From Pseudeuparius sepicola (taxonomy: Eukaryota; Arthropoda; Insecta; Coleoptera; Anthribidae): a DNA stretch of 64,000 nucleotides. The position numbers were made by a program, and so were the translations under genes. Numbering within the stretch: the stretch's first letter is position 1; each line of letters begins with the position of its first letter. The stretch lies in contig OY987298.1 of NCBI GenBank assembly GCA_963920635.1, forward strand, positions 3,286,001-3,350,000, read 5' to 3'. The notes under the pieces were generated by a model, which saw only the letters and a program-made list of their open reading frames with translations, had not been told where the DNA came from and did not search any database. Positions 22,315 to 33,775 of the stretch are shown here, piece after piece.

Positions 22315-23150
22315 CGAAACAAATAAAAAAAATCAGAAGTGTGTTACAACCACCGACAAAAAATCCATAGATAAAGTAAAGTGTTTTTTATTATACTTCT
22401 TTGAAAACACCTTATTTTCATCTGTTTTAGCAATAATGAAAGATGGGGTTTTTCGGGCTAGCGCACGGACACAGCGCATGGAAAAACTTTCCGTGAGCTG
22501 AATAAAAATACCGAATATACAGCAAAGTAAACTAAATTTAAGAAACTCTATATGCTCTTTGATATTTAACATGTGCCTATTTTGTATTTTAATTCGTAAG
22601 TGTCTCAATATTTAGATACATTTCTGTAATATTTTTGACGTTTTATTCACCTTATCTGACAACAACTAATTTACAACAAAGCACCTTTGAAATAATTTGA
22701 GAGTAACCATGGAAACGCATTATACACACCAAACACTATATTGTCTGCATTGTTTATTTTTTGTCAATTAAATTTATTATAATATGCCGATAAAATGTTT
22801 TAAGTTTCCGTTTTCAAATAAATAATATAAAAAATATCGTTCATTACATGTCCAGAATTATATTTTTCCGTGCTTGCATGACTTCCCGAATTTGTCACGC
22901 GCGCACGGAAAAATCTTTATTTCCAGACTCGTAATGAAATATACCTACTATTTCAATCGATTTTAAGATGAAAAATAATAATTAAAATTTTAAAAAAATT
23001 GTTCTGTATACTTGCTGATCGACGTTAAACGTCACTGCCAGTTACTTAAAATCCCCTTTCTATGAATAGAAACTATCTCTACGAAGAAAATACCTATAAA
23101 ACGTAGAAAAACAACATCCTTAAATAATCCCGGCTATGGCCAAAAATTTT
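22315..23150. other. Spacer, no gene seen
   Basis: AT-rich. GCACGGA-type motifs near 22465 and 22905 form a loose inverted pair. The 91-residue minus frame at 22333-22608 has no features I trust. Confidence 0.4.
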
Positions 23151-23400
23151 CTATTCAGGACCGTAACGGCGCTGTTTATAAGGGCCGGCGTAATTGAAAA
23201 CGCCCCAGTTGCGAGGGCCCTGCGGGCCGTGCAAGGCGTTATGCGGTTGCACCGCTCGTAAAACCCACGGGGGACCGCCAAAAATAATTATTTCTGGGAT
23301 TACAAGCGGATCCGCCTCTAATTTCACGTCGCTCGAGATTAAGGCGGATAGACCGGACGATTTTGAAAGCGGTCGGCCGATGAGATGGCGCTAAAAAATT
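23151..23400. other. GC-rich island
   Basis: Compact GC-rich sequence (GGGCCGGCGTAATTGAAAAC, GCGGTCGGCCGATGAGATGG) with no repeat partner, open on both strands without a domain. Confidence 0.4.
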
Positions 23401-23804
23401 AGGAGAGGCAGTTTTTATATGGTAGTACAAAATTGCAGTCTCCAATCTCTATTTTTTATCATGGCCACACTCTGCCTCTTCTATTTTCTCACTGATTTAT
23501 GAGAGAACCAGTGTATTTTCTAAAATTTATTTGGGTTTTTCAACTGATCGAAAGACAACTCTTTAAAGTTCCATGGAAAATTCATAAATTCTTAACAGTG
23601 AATGAACGAAACTTTAAACGTGTAACTCAAAAAATAACTTCAACAAATTTGTTTTCTGAGCTTTCGGAGAATAAATCTTCCTCCTTTCTCAAAGATCTTG
23701 CCACGTCAAAGTGAACTGACAGATCAATCTATTTCAGGTTAAAATGTCATGACAACAGAAACAATAGCCTAGCCACCTGCCTGATATTGTACCCTGTGTT
23801 CTAT

Positions 23805-24160
23805 CTAATTATCTATACTAATTTCTCTTTGAATAAGTGGCAATAATATTTTACTGAACTCCACTGAACATTCAGCAACACAGTAGTTGTCCGTATTTTC
23901 TAGAATAAATGCAGATTCTTTAATTTTTCGTCTATTTCCTACTTCTTCTTTGAGAATTGGTTTGGACCTATCCCACAATATCCTATGATTGTTATTAAAA
24001 GAATGTTTACATATTTTTGACTTAGAAATTTGATTTTGCCTGATATAATTTTTATGTTCTTTTAAACGAACGTTAAATGGCCTACAAGTCTCCCCAACAT
24101 AGAACTTTCCACATTCACAAGGGATTTTATAAATGCAATTTTTTGAACTTTGTACCTCAT
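23805..24160 (-). pseudogene. PLE GIY-YIG endonuclease domain
   Basis: The domain opens NCIYKIPCECGKFYVGET, with CIYKI in place of the GIY motif and FYVG in place of YIG. It continues with the conserved arginine and EH pair of RLKEHK, a histidine-rich CKHSFNNNH segment and the glutamate of LKEEVGNRRKIKES. This enzyme nicks target DNA for target-primed reverse transcription. The frame is open to a stop at 23805-23807 and looks nearly complete. The ATG at 24209 belongs to the inserted MITE and is not the real start. Confidence 0.9.
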
Positions 24161-24162
24161 TA

Positions 24163-25101
24163 GGGTAAGTCCGGGAGAGATGGCCCACCGGGTGAGACGG
24201 CGCATTCAAATATTTTCGCCAGCATTACATTTGCACACCCGCTCAATTAGTCACTGCGAGTCTAATGTGCAGCTGACAACCTATTTCGTGTTTAGTGGTG
24301 TTAAAGCAAAATACTGGCAAGTTAAGTTCAATAATATTATTTGGATGGCTTGAAATTATTTTACGCTTATGGAAATGCGTTGTCTTTTTATCGTATACTT
24401 TATTTTTAATAAAAATACCACTGTCGAAATAGCTTCATAGGTTACTGAGATTATGTGGATGGGCCGTTATTGAAATGATTATGACGGGTAAACTGACAAA
24501 TGGGTGGACCATCTCTCCCGCATTGTTGGGATAGATGGCCCACTGACGTCATGGGATAGATGGCCATCTCTCCCTCATGGAGAAAATATACGGTAAATTA
24601 TTTATTTGTTTTTTCAACTGATTACAAATGAAAAGCAACAGTAAGAGGGCAATTGTGCGTCGAAGATATTGAAATGGCTGCACAAGCAGTTAGAAATGGT
24701 ATACATTAGGAGTCAGAGAAGCCTGTCGCACATTCAATAACATTCCTCCCTCATCATTTAGAAATGGTTCTATGAGAGTTTTTCAAAATACCTGAATTTA
24801 TGAGATCTCTGTGTCAAAGGTTTATGCAAAAAGAGACAGTAAATAAAAATACTTTTGCCGAACCATCTCACCCGCCTAGCTGGGCCAACTCACCCATATA
24901 CTACGGGTGAGATGGCTCACTGTGCCTAAAGTTATTTTATTTTTTATCGAGAAATCATCTTTTGTTTTTGTCAGAATCGTACCTCTGCTAGGATACTGTT
25001 TGTATTTACTTTTTAAATAAATTTTCTTACTCAACTATCTGAATGCATTTCACTGTTACAACGATTTTAGAAAAAGTGGGCCAACTCTCCCGGTCTTACC
25101 C
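24163..25101. mobile_element. Pogo-type MITE, 939 bp, TA duplication, inside the PLE
   Basis: GGGTAAGTCCGGGAGAGATG and its near complement CAACTCTCCCGGTCTTACCC form the ends, flanked by TA (24161-24162 and 25102-25103). Variants of the subterminal motif GGGAGAGATGGCCCA recur inside (about 24505-24560 and 24865-24915). Similar motifs lie just inside the ends of the pogo element at 33776. No coding domain. Confidence 0.85.
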
Positions 25102-25103
25102 TA

Positions 25104-25437
25104 AATGGTTTCGTTTTAACTAGCATCGATCTTAGTGTATTTTTGGTTTTAAATACTGTTCTGACATTAAAACGATTGCCTATGCGTTTCAGCTTATCTG
25201 ATAGTCCAGGTATATAAGGAATAATTAAATTTACTGGTCGGTCCACCAGATTTATTTCTCTAATTCTATCAGCATTGTTATTTTGTTGTCAATCCTGAAA
25301 AACTTGCTCAACAATTTCAATAGGATAACTATTCTTCTCAAGAACATATTTTATAAGTTTAATTTCCTCCTCAAATTTTGTGTTATTAGAACAAATCGTT
25401 CTAGCCTTGTCATACAAACTTTTAATTACTGATGATT
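25104..25437 (-). pseudogene. PLE reverse transcriptase tail and linker
   Basis: Minus-strand reading gives IPYIPGLSDKLKRI, then TKNTLRSMLVKTKPF, the region Penelope-like proteins carry between the RT thumb and the endonuclease. A stop (TGA, plus 25289-25291) interrupts it after VEQVFQD. The catalytic RT palm is absent because the copy is 5'-truncated. The frame runs straight into the GIY-YIG part at 24160 once the MITE and one TA are removed on paper, which shows the MITE entered an open frame. Confidence 0.85.
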
Positions 25438-25552
25438 GGAGTTTCGTTCATTCACTGTTAAGAATTTATGAATTTTCCAAGCAACTTGAAAAAGTTGTCT
25501 TTCGATCAGTTTGGTGGCGAAAAACCCAATTAAAAATTAAATAGAACCAGTG

Positions 25553-25870
25553 TGTCGTGCTCGGAAAGCATCTTCGCGGGGATACGGCGTACCGTTAGCC
25601 GCCTTCTATCCCCGCTTGGATCGCTATTACTTCTAGGTCAATTATACCAAAGTCTAGAGAATACTATAAGTCTGCTCACTTGGCCTGTGTAAACAAATAT
25701 TTCCCTCCTGCCCGATCCCGTTCCCTTCGCTTTAGCCTTCGATCGATATCCCGCCGAGCGGGCGATTCCCAGCGTCACTTTGTTACACAGTGTCTCTCGG
25801 AACGGTGTGCTTCGTATTGTACCGGGTGCGCGTAAATTATATCCAATACCGTTGCCAATTTTGAGTAGTG
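25553..25870. other. GC-rich island
   Basis: GC-rich, single-copy-looking sequence directly upstream of the THAP remnant (ATCCCCGCTTGGATCGCTAT, CGATATCCCGCCGAGCGG). It may be the old promoter of that gene, but no TATA box or initiator was convincingly identified. Confidence 0.35.
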
Positions 25871-25882
25871 GTGGTTTATCGT

Positions 25883-26297
25883 GGGTCCTATTGCAGTGCG
25901 GATGGCTGTAAAAGCAATTCAAAATCTGTGTCCTTTTTTCGAATTCCCCGAAATGTAAGATTTAGTTTGACGTATAATTAAGAAAAATGTCTTAATCAAT
26001 TATTTCTATAGTCATCATATACATTGTATATGCTGTATAATATAAAGCCAACATGTCACGGGTGTGTTTCTTTCTATGTTGTAAATAAAAATATTGTTAA
26101 TTGCAGATGTCAGCAATGGAAGAACGCCTTAGGGTTCGGCAAAGACCATAAAATTGCGAATATTGCACCTGAAGAGGCACATAAACGTTTAAAAAATTTG
26201 TAAGGCACATTTTGATGACCAATCATTCACTTCGTCCGGTAAAAGTTTATTAACAACTGCTGTGCCATTAAGATTATTACCAGAAGCTTATTGTTAG
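25883..26297 (+). pseudogene. Two-exon THAP-domain gene remnant
   Basis: The first exon (to 25954) reads YCSADGCKSNSKSVSFFRIP, with the first two zinc ligands as C-x4-C and the usual FFRIP motif, then a donor GTAAGA. After an acceptor (TTGCAG to 26106) the next exon continues CQQWKNALG, with the conserved tryptophan. Later come KAHFDDQSF, holding the ligand histidine, and TTAVPLRLLPEAY, the AVPxxx box. Near 26201 a 2-bp loss removes the third ligand cysteine and shifts the frame; the exon phases also disagree by one base. No in-frame ATG precedes the first exon nearby. It ends with TAG at 26295-26297. Confidence 0.75.
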
Positions 26298-26503
26298 AGG
26301 CACATTCGTATGAGTAATCAGGCAGGCAGAGACAAGTCAACAATATTTTGTGAACTAAAAGCCTATGAAGGCAGTTCAATTTGGAAAATATTTTCTTATC
26401 AAAATTTAATGACTTATCGCATCAGGGTGGCTTGGGTTCTAGTCTACTAAAGGAATTCCGATCAGTAAAATACATATATCCGTGTGCAAATTTTCCCCAG
26501 GAC
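26298..26503. other. Spacer
   Basis: About 200 bp without features. Its last 8 bases (CCCAGGAC) are the target duplication of the next element. Confidence 0.5.
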
Positions 26504-28187
26504 CAAGGGCGCCCATAGAAAATATTTTAGGAGGGGGGGGAATTATCTCATCTAACCTTGTTATTTTTAGAACTACCTAGCTCTGAATCGATAATTAGTT
26601 TATGTGATTGTGGCCCAGTTAAATTTTGTATAAAATATTTCAGGAGTTTGTTTTATACAGGGTGTCCCGAAATTAGCCTGCCATAATTTACCAGCGTGTT
26701 CTACGACCTAAAAAATGAAAAAAGTTCCTATAAACCTGGCCTCAAAAATGCCCCTTAATGTCGCTATAGCCCCCGAAAGGGGCAGTTTCACAAACGGGTT
26801 TCTATAAATATTTCCAGAAGATAAAATTCTGAACTTTGGTACGTGATGTTCCTGTGAGATTTGACATTTACCGAGGTAGCGATAGTTAGACATTCTTAAT
26901 CATAGGCGTCCCAAATGGGAGTTAAAATTACCCCAATTTTTTTTTGTATATTTTTTTCCAGATTTCTTGCAAAATTATGAAAGTTGAAGGTATTCTATGA
27001 AGAAAAGGTGCTCTTGTTGAACTTCGATAGCATGCATCGTTTTCGAGTAAACTCGTTTTGAAATTTTTTTGCAGAGTGCCATGAAAATGCCTATTAGACA
27101 TTAGCCTGCCATAATCTACCACCACGTTTTTTGATACAAAAAAATGAAAAAAAGTTCCTATGAACATCTCCTCAAAAAAGTCCCCTAAGAGGGCTATAGC
27201 AAACGGTATTTTCTAAATATTTCCAGAACGAACAAAGATAAAATTATGAAATTTGGTGTGTGATATATCTGTGAGATTTGACGTTTACCGAGGTAGAGAG
27301 AGTTTGACATTCTTCATCATAGGCGTCCCAAATGAGGTGGGTCAAGGGGTTAAAAATATCCCAAAATTTTTTCTGCGCTTTTTTCATGGTTTATTCTCCC
27401 AGGTATGTCACATACCAAATTTCAGAATTTTATCTTTGCTCGTTCTGGAAATATTTAGAACCGTATGCCAAAGTGTCTATTTCGGGAGCTATAGCCCCTT
27501 AGGGGGCACTTTTGAGGCCATGTTTATAGGAACTTTTTCATTTTTTTGGGTCACAGAACACGCTGGTAAAATATGGCAGGCTAATTTCTAATACACGCAT
27601 TTTCATGGCCCTCTGCAAAAAAATTTCAATACGATTTTACTCGAAAACGGTGCACGCTATCAAAGTTCAACAAGAGCACCATTTTTTCGTAGAATACCCT
27701 GCAATTTTATAATTTCACAATAAATTTGGGAAAAAATCACACACAAAATATTTAGGGTATTTTTAATCCCTTAACCCCCTATTTAGGACGCCTATGATTA
27801 AGGATGTCTAACTATCGCTACCCCGTCAAATGTCAAATCTGACAGGTACATCACATACCAAATTTCAGAATGTTATCTTTGTTCGTTCTGGAAAAATTTG
27901 GAAAAAACCGTTTGTGAAACTACCCTTTTCGGGGCTATAGCCCCATTAGGGGGAATTTTTAAGGCCATGTTTATAGGAACTTTTTTCTTTTTTTTTTATG
28001 TCGTAGAACACTCTGGTAAATTATGGCAGGCTAATAATTTCGGGACACCCTGTATACCTGGAAGGATATGAAAATAATCTTTTCCTCAACTATAATAATA
28101 TAAAATATAACGCGAAGGGATTTTGAGAATCTCCAGGGGGGGGGGGGCACGTGCCCCCCCTTGCCCCCCCCCCTATGGGCGCCCATG
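26504..28187. mobile_element. hAT-type element, 1684 bp, perfect 8-bp duplication, carrying a MITE
   Basis: CAAGGGCGCCCATAG and CTATGGGCGCCCATG are inverted ends with one mismatch. CCCAGGAC flanks both (26496-26503 and 28188-28195). A G tract follows the left end (26533) and G and C tracts precede the right end, as in the 7126 and 47194 elements. Most of the interior is the nested MITE at 26658-28052, so the element itself is only about 290 bp. Confidence 0.9.
26658..28052. mobile_element. Fold-back MITE, 1395 bp, CAGGGTGTCCCGAAATTAG ends
   Basis: CAGGGTGTCCCGAAATTAGC faces its near complement at 28033-28052, with TA on both sides. The arms share GCCATAATTTACCAGCGTGT, GTTCCTATAAAC and GGGGCTATAGC blocks in mirrored order. 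Internal sub-repeats near 27100-27200 and 27500-27600 show that the arms were themselves built from duplicated units. Confidence 0.85.
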
Positions 28188-28195
28188 CCCAGGAC

Positions 28196-29405
28196 TATTT
28201 GGTTTCAGTATATATGCGTGTTCCGTGTTCGTATTTACTACAAACTTAAATTTGCGAATAGGGAATTTAAAACCCAAAGACAAAATAAATCAAATCCAAA
28301 ACTTACAATTTTGTAAAAAAAACTATGTAAATAATTTTGTTTGCTCCTAGGTACTTATTTTTCTGCTATACCTACCTATTACTCCTATTGTGCATAATGG
28401 AAAGGCAATATACAGGGTGATTCAGTTTTATTCTGCGACACTTCAACAGGTGATAGAAAACCAAAAAATAACAGCACTTTCTTTTATAAACTATATCATT
28501 TTAAGGCCTTATTAAAAACTTACAGGGTGTTAAAGTGTTAAGAAACATGTGGTCTTTATTGAATATTGACCAAACTAATTTGGTACACGTTATAACGGCA
28601 TGGGTTAGTTAATATCAAATATCAAATTTGCATCTATCGTCAACATTTAAGTTGCTACACTTCGTTCCTCTATTTCCCTTCAAGAGACGTCCGATTTTGA
28701 ACTCTGGCACATCAAATTCCACCAGCGCTGCAACCCCGGCCCTTTTACAATATAAATACCTGTTTGGCTTTGTATTCGGAAGTTGGCCCGTGCTTTATCC
28801 GAGCCGTACGTACGAGTGGTGTGACATAAAAATGCCGGAATCCGGGGCGCGCCCGACGTCTGGAAAACAGCTACATTACGTCGGACGTACATTTCTCAGC
28901 GTTTTAAAATTTCATGATGCGACGCGGATGGCGAATCCGCCACCGAAATATTGCGTTTCACTTCTGGAATTATGGCGAAATGGCCCTAAATAAATATCCA
29001 GGGAGTGGAGGAGGCTCGTAAGCAATGTTGGTGTATTTCCGATTTGTCAGCTTCATCATCTTGTCACAAGGCAATATAAAATTGTCTGCTTTTCGATTTA
29101 ATATTGGGACTTAGACTTATTTTCACCCTTGCGGATTCGCTGCCCACTTATCTGGTGCCCATTGTATTTCTATGTTTGACAAGGTGTATTTTTCTTTTCA
29201 TTTGAAGTGAGGGGTTAAATGAAATATAATTCTATAAAAGAAAAAGTAAAAAAATAAAAAAAACTCTTAAAAACCTAGTGTATAAAACAATAATTCAAGT
29301 ATTTGTCGCGTTTTTTAGGAAGTTAATAACGCAAAATCCGTAATTCCTATTAAAAAATCTACGCCGAAGTACGTAGGTACTTACTCCTTTTCAATGTTTA
29401 TTATA
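28196..29405. other. Spacer with two MITE ends and a GC-rich island
   Basis: Lone CAGGGTGATTCAG and CAGGGTGTTAAAG ends lie at about 28411 and 28514. 28680-29000 is a GC-rich island (GGGGCGCGCCCGACGTCTGG) open on both strands without a domain. No gene is recognised. Confidence 0.4.
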
Positions 29406-30283
29406 CAGTGTGGTCATTTAAATGTGCAACATATGTTTTTTTTTTATTAATTGCACAACGAAAATACAAATATCCCCGAAAGTTTATGCATGTTCGATAA
29501 TCGTATTAAGAGCACATGGTTGCAAGTCAGACAGCATACAGGGTAGGTCAAAAAATATAAAAATTGTACAAGAGTAATGTACTCATATTTCAGAAAATTT
29601 AGCAAAATGTTATTAAGAAAATATGTCTATAATTAAAAGTTATGGCCAAAACATGGCCTCCTAAGAAAAAATATATTTTTTTGAAAAATATTAATAATTT
29701 CCAAAAAAAATTGTTTTCATATTCACCCTAAACAATTTCATAAATCAATCAAAATTAAATCAATTTCGCATAACTTTGTTCAAATTCAAGCATATTTGTA
29801 AAATTAACTTAAATTTTTAATTTTTTAGGAAACCACAAATTTCATGTTTGTTGCAACGATATTAAACAAAACTTTAAAATTTCGCAAAAAATCTTCTGAA
29901 CAAGGTAAAACATTAGTAATGATAATGTGTATATTAAAAAACTCTCATTTAAGGTGCAAAATTTTTATTTTAAATGTTTATTAAAAAACTGTGGAAATTA
30001 ATTGACGAACAAATTTTTTCTTACGAGGCTATGTTTTGGCAATTAGGCATAGCTTTTAATTCTAAACAACTTTTCTTAATAAATTTTTGTTGAATTTTTT
30101 GAAATAAGGGTACTTTACTTTTGTACAATTTTTATATTTTTGACCTACCCTGTATACTGTTTAACCTGTAACCATTCTAAGTGCACCTAATATGATTATC
30201 GAACATGCATCAACTTTCGGCAATATCTGTATTTTGGTTTTGCAATTAATAAAAAAGTTCCTTATGTTGCACACTTTAAAATC
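29406..30283. mobile_element. MITE within a MITE, copy 1 (partner 44338-45149)
   Basis: The outer inverted repeat opens CAGTGTGGTCATTTAAATGT and continues CATGTTCGATAATCG; its facing arm (30165-30283) is truncated after TATGTTGCACACTTT. The inner element, 29539-30152, opens CAGGGTAGGTCAAAAAATAT and closes with its complement TTTTTGACCTACCCTG. The same two-layer arrangement occurs at 44338-45149, so it moved or was copied as a unit. Confidence 0.85.
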
Positions 30284-31639
30284 TTTAGTTAAAAACAAGC
30301 TTTGAAGTAGTTAATGTAGGTGCGGAATTATTGTTTTAATTTTAGTTTTTTTTTATATTATTTGGCAATAGCACTGCCTGTCGCCAACATACTAACAATT
30401 ATTAATATTTATATTTTATAGTCTCGTCTTCGAAATATAGTGTTCTATAACTTTTTCATCAAAGTTGCTGATATTATATAATTTTGAAACAGTATAATAT
30501 CCACTACTTGTTCTTGTCGTGTATATTTCTAAAAAAGTATCGCAACTTTATTTTATTGAGATAAATACATAATTATTACTACTTCAGTGGTAAATTTGAG
30601 GAAAGCTCATAAAGTTATACTATACCTATTTTACTTCCAGTTCACAATTTTTTACCTCATATAGTTCACTTCACCATTTTTTTACCTAAATTGGTTTGGT
30701 CAAAATAAGTTTCTGACTAGTTGTGTAGTAAAAATTAGATAATTTTAACTTTGAATGTTAGTTGGTACTTCTTGTTCCGCCACTGCCTCACCGAGGCGAA
30801 TCTATCCGAAAACCAGGCCCCGCTATTATTCCCCAGTTATGGCTTTTTCCGTTTTAAAGGCGCCCTATAAATTATTTCGAAATTCGCGGGTAATTCTGGG
30901 GACGGCATTGTCTCAGCGCCGGCTTTGTCCGAATTATCGAAAACTGCGCCCGTAATTAATACAGAACTTCCTAACCGCAGCTACGCCGCCGTCTACCACA
31001 AACTGGGATAAACGATAATCACGCGAAACACGCGAGTCTTCAGGTCGGAAATAATTTACGGGAAACTTCCAATACAAACGACATTTTTATGTTTACTAAT
31101 ACGGTATTTTGTTGTATTGCCACTTGCAATTATTATTCGCGGGCCGACGCAATGACGTCAGAATCTATTGACGCTGCGCTCCATTCATAGAATGCCCTTT
31201 GTTTTGTCTCCAAGTTTAAATATGCCTAATTTATTTCTAATGCCTAATAATAATTCATTCCTATGTGCTGCCGCCTGGACGTATTTTAAATTGACCTCAC
31301 TGGTTAATATGGCAATCCACAAGGATAAATGCACTGAACGTGACACAGAGACAACAGCATACGCGCCCGCTGTAAAGCCGAAAAGAGACAAGTAGATGAC
31401 GAAATCGTCGACGGCCGACCATTCATAATCTATGCTTTAAGGGGCTGTCACACAACAATCACTTTCAATCATAGTTCAACTGTTCGGTGGAGGAGGCTTA
31501 TACTGCTATAGCAGAACGGTTATGTGGTGTTTCACAATATTTGCAAAAGTGTGTTGACAGTAGTAGTTACAAAATGGAGCCAAATAATAGAAAAGTGTAT
31601 AATGTGCCTTTTGATTAATATAAAAATATAAAAAGAAAA
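30284..31639. other. Spacer with GC-rich island
   Basis: 30755-31070 is GC-rich and single-copy-looking (GAATCTATCCGAAAACCAGG, TAATACAGAACTTCC), open over 66 codons without a domain. The rest is AT-rich. 31185-31395 is open on both strands, again without a domain. Confidence 0.35.
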
Positions 31640-31850
31640 TGTATTGGGTGAAAACGCTTAAGCAGACCGCGCTTTGACTCAATTATATTAACAATAGACG
31701 GAGATTTCCAAAACTTTATACGTCTCCCGTACGAAAAATATATTAAGGTGACTTTAAATGTCCCATAGACATTCATTGTATCGATATGATTCGATTAGCT
31801 GAAACATTTTTTCATCTGAAAATTAGAAATATTTCTAGTATACCCAACAG
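31640..31850. repeat. Dispersed repeat, inverted partner of 8270-8520
   Basis: GGTGACTTTAAATGTCCCAT and CTTAAGCAGACC match the complement of 8270-8520 in mirrored order. Confidence 0.65.
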
Positions 31851-32236
31851 TCACTGCGATCGCAGTCGAGTGCTATGTGAAACCGCCTCCATAGGCGTAA
31901 GTATAGTAGAGTAATAAAGTAGAGTAGAGAGAGTACGTCGGCGCGCGTCGAATGTCGGGCATGGGCGAAAATAGTGTACGTAAACACGGCAAAAATATTT
32001 CAAAATTTCGTTTTTTCTGCGGGTTTTCGCGAAGTTTTGATGTTGCAAAAGGTGCAAAATAGTGCGGCGATTAGTTTGAGCTGCGTACAGTAAAAATTCA
32101 TCCCGTGTCCAACCACAAATATCGTAGAGAAATCCGGGATGTGTTCAGGGATTTCGAAAATATGGGAGGTAGCCAAAATTTCAAGAAAATCGGGGGTGGC
32201 TTACACCAATGGAAATAATCACCGAATTTCTAAAAG
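31851..32236. other. Upstream sequence of the 32237 element
   Basis: No domain. CTAAAAGG at about 32233 resembles ATAAAAGG after 32872 and may be the remains of a target duplication. Confidence 0.35.
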
Positions 32237-32872
32237 GTGTAAGCTATGCCGTCCGCCGGCCGCTAGCTTTTCTGTAGCGTTCGATAGTCGAGAGGTTATT
32301 GAACTTTCCACCTCCACCGCACTGGCTGACGCGAATGAGAACGCCTGTTTTAAGCGGGCGTGGAAGCTATCGTTGCAGTAGGTTCTTTGTATAGTTTAGT
32401 GGGTTTTGATCTGCGTCGGTGCGTCGCGCGCGTCGTATCTCGGGCGATATGGAAGACAATAATACGGACGTGGACATGCAAATACCGTCAACTTCGGCTG
32501 TCGGGAATGACGTTGAAAATGTTAAAGTTGGACAATTATTAAGTAAGAAGAGTGTGTGTGAATGTGTAGTGTATGCCTTAATAATAAAGGGATTTTCAAC
32601 ATTAAACTTGGCGGATAAGCTTCAATTAATTACAAACGGAAGGGCAAAACCCCCTATGAAAAATTTAACCACAAAAATGAATGAACGACTTTCACAGATA
32701 TCGCTGTTGTCTATTGAGAATATACTTCTCCAGAACATGTTAGAGCATCGACGTTGTTATGATGACGTCATTGACGAATTCGCAAAAAGTGATCGAAGAA
32801 TCGAATTACATTACAAATAGGTAAGTTTTTAAACATTGCTTCCCTTACTTAAAATGTCACCGCACGCCCCTG
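32237..32872 (+). mobile_element. hAT derivative, relative of 21483-22306
   Basis: It is the reverse complement of most of 21483-22306 and ends CACCGCACGCCCCTG. The matching left terminus is missing; similarity starts at TGTAAGCTATGCCG. It retains about 50 bp (GTTGTTATGATGACGTCATT ...) that the other copy lacks. Confidence 0.75.
32449..32820 (+). pseudogene. First coding exon of a hAT-family element gene, longer copy
   Basis: From the ATG at 32449 (MEDNNTDVDM...) the frame stays open for 123 residues through FSTLNLADKLQLITNGRAKP and LEHRRCYDDVIDEFAKSD, ending in a TAG at the old exon border (ACAAATAGGTAAG). The relative at 21483 has ACAGGTAAG there, so the stop has replaced the last exon bases just before the donor. 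An alternative start 30 bp upstream (MRRARRISGD) is possible. No domain recognised. No downstream exons remain in either copy. Confidence 0.6.
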
Positions 32873-32944
32873 ATAAAAGGTTTAGATACTTTGTAAATGT
32901 GGGAAAAATAAACAAACAAACAAATCGGTGCTAATAATTAATTT

Positions 32945-33560
32945 TTCTTGAAATCCTCATTAAAATGTCCCAAAATCGTCATTAAAAGCACAGAAATCGT
33001 ACAATAATGTAGCCCATTATTGTACGATTTTTTCAATAAGTAGGCCTTGGCGAGATGTAAACATCAAACGTCAGACTCGGAGAAATCGCCCGTCAAAAGT
33101 GACCAAATATTCAAAATCCGGCCGATAAAGGCTCATTTAACTTTTCGTACACATTGCGAAATTGTTTCCTATAGAAGCGCAATCCTTCAATATACATATT
33201 TTAGTAAATTTGAAAATCAATAGATTTGTTGTGTAGGCTGCACAAGAAGCAGCAGTTTGGCTTTTCTGTCAGGAGGTGCCGTACATCATTATACTTGTCC
33301 TAGGTAGAGCGATCGGTAAAGTCAAGCAACGCCGCGCGTGGTCGGTTCGTGGACGGGTGATCCCTTATTATTATTTTCTTGCCTAATAAAACTTTTTTTT
33401 TCCGATTTCAAAAAAATATATATAATATGTACCTCGGCACTGAAGTTCTTTTTATGACTCATGTGGTTTATTTGCCTCGGCCAGAGGCCTCAGCAACTAA
33501 ACTCCACATGAGTCATAAAAAGTTGAACTTCAGTGCCTTGGTACATAAATAACTATTAAC
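32945..33560. repeat. Dispersed repeat, copy 2 (partner 1790-2450)
   Basis: Same order of blocks as copy 1. A near-perfect hairpin (AAATCGTACAATAATG ... CATTATTGTACGATTT) at 32994-33032 is better preserved than in copy 1. The GACTCATGTGG inverted repeat near the right end is also present. Confidence 0.7.
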
Positions 33561-33775
33561 AACAATTTGTGATTAGCAAAGGCGAAACCCAAACCTCGAA
33601 ATTCAAGCGTTTTATCGGTTTTAGAGTAGAGGCAGACGCATCAATCACTATTATGCAACCAACTATACCTACACTCCTAATCTTATTTAGTAAAAAACGC
33701 ATGCATGATGCAACTGGTACAGGATAATAATATGATTAATAATGATTCTACAAAATGGAAGTATAAAAAATATAA
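33561..33775. other. Spacer
   Basis: No features seen; ends at the TA target of the pogo element. Confidence 0.4.

Larger units (their letters stand above)
23514..25542 (-). mobile_element. Penelope-like element with inverted ends and 10-bp target duplication
   Basis: AGAACCAGTG flanks both sides (23504-23513 and 25543-25552). The two ends are inverted copies of the same sequence: TGGAAAATTCATAAATTCTT at 23575 on the plus strand and its complement at 25460, as in the rearranged terminal repeats of Penelope-like elements. Between them the minus strand encodes the end of the reverse transcriptase and a GIY-YIG endonuclease. A 939-bp MITE (24163-25101) interrupts it. Without the MITE and its duplicated TA the element is about 1.09 kb, so it was already 5'-truncated. 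A related 399-bp copy lies at 51551-51949. Confidence 0.85.

Noticed and set aside
24150..24353. 67-codon ORF across the MITE border
   Set aside because: It joins transposon and PLE antisense sequence by chance.
32139..32381. 80-codon ORF upstream of the hAT exon
   Set aside because: It spans the border between unrelated flank and element leader and has no domain.
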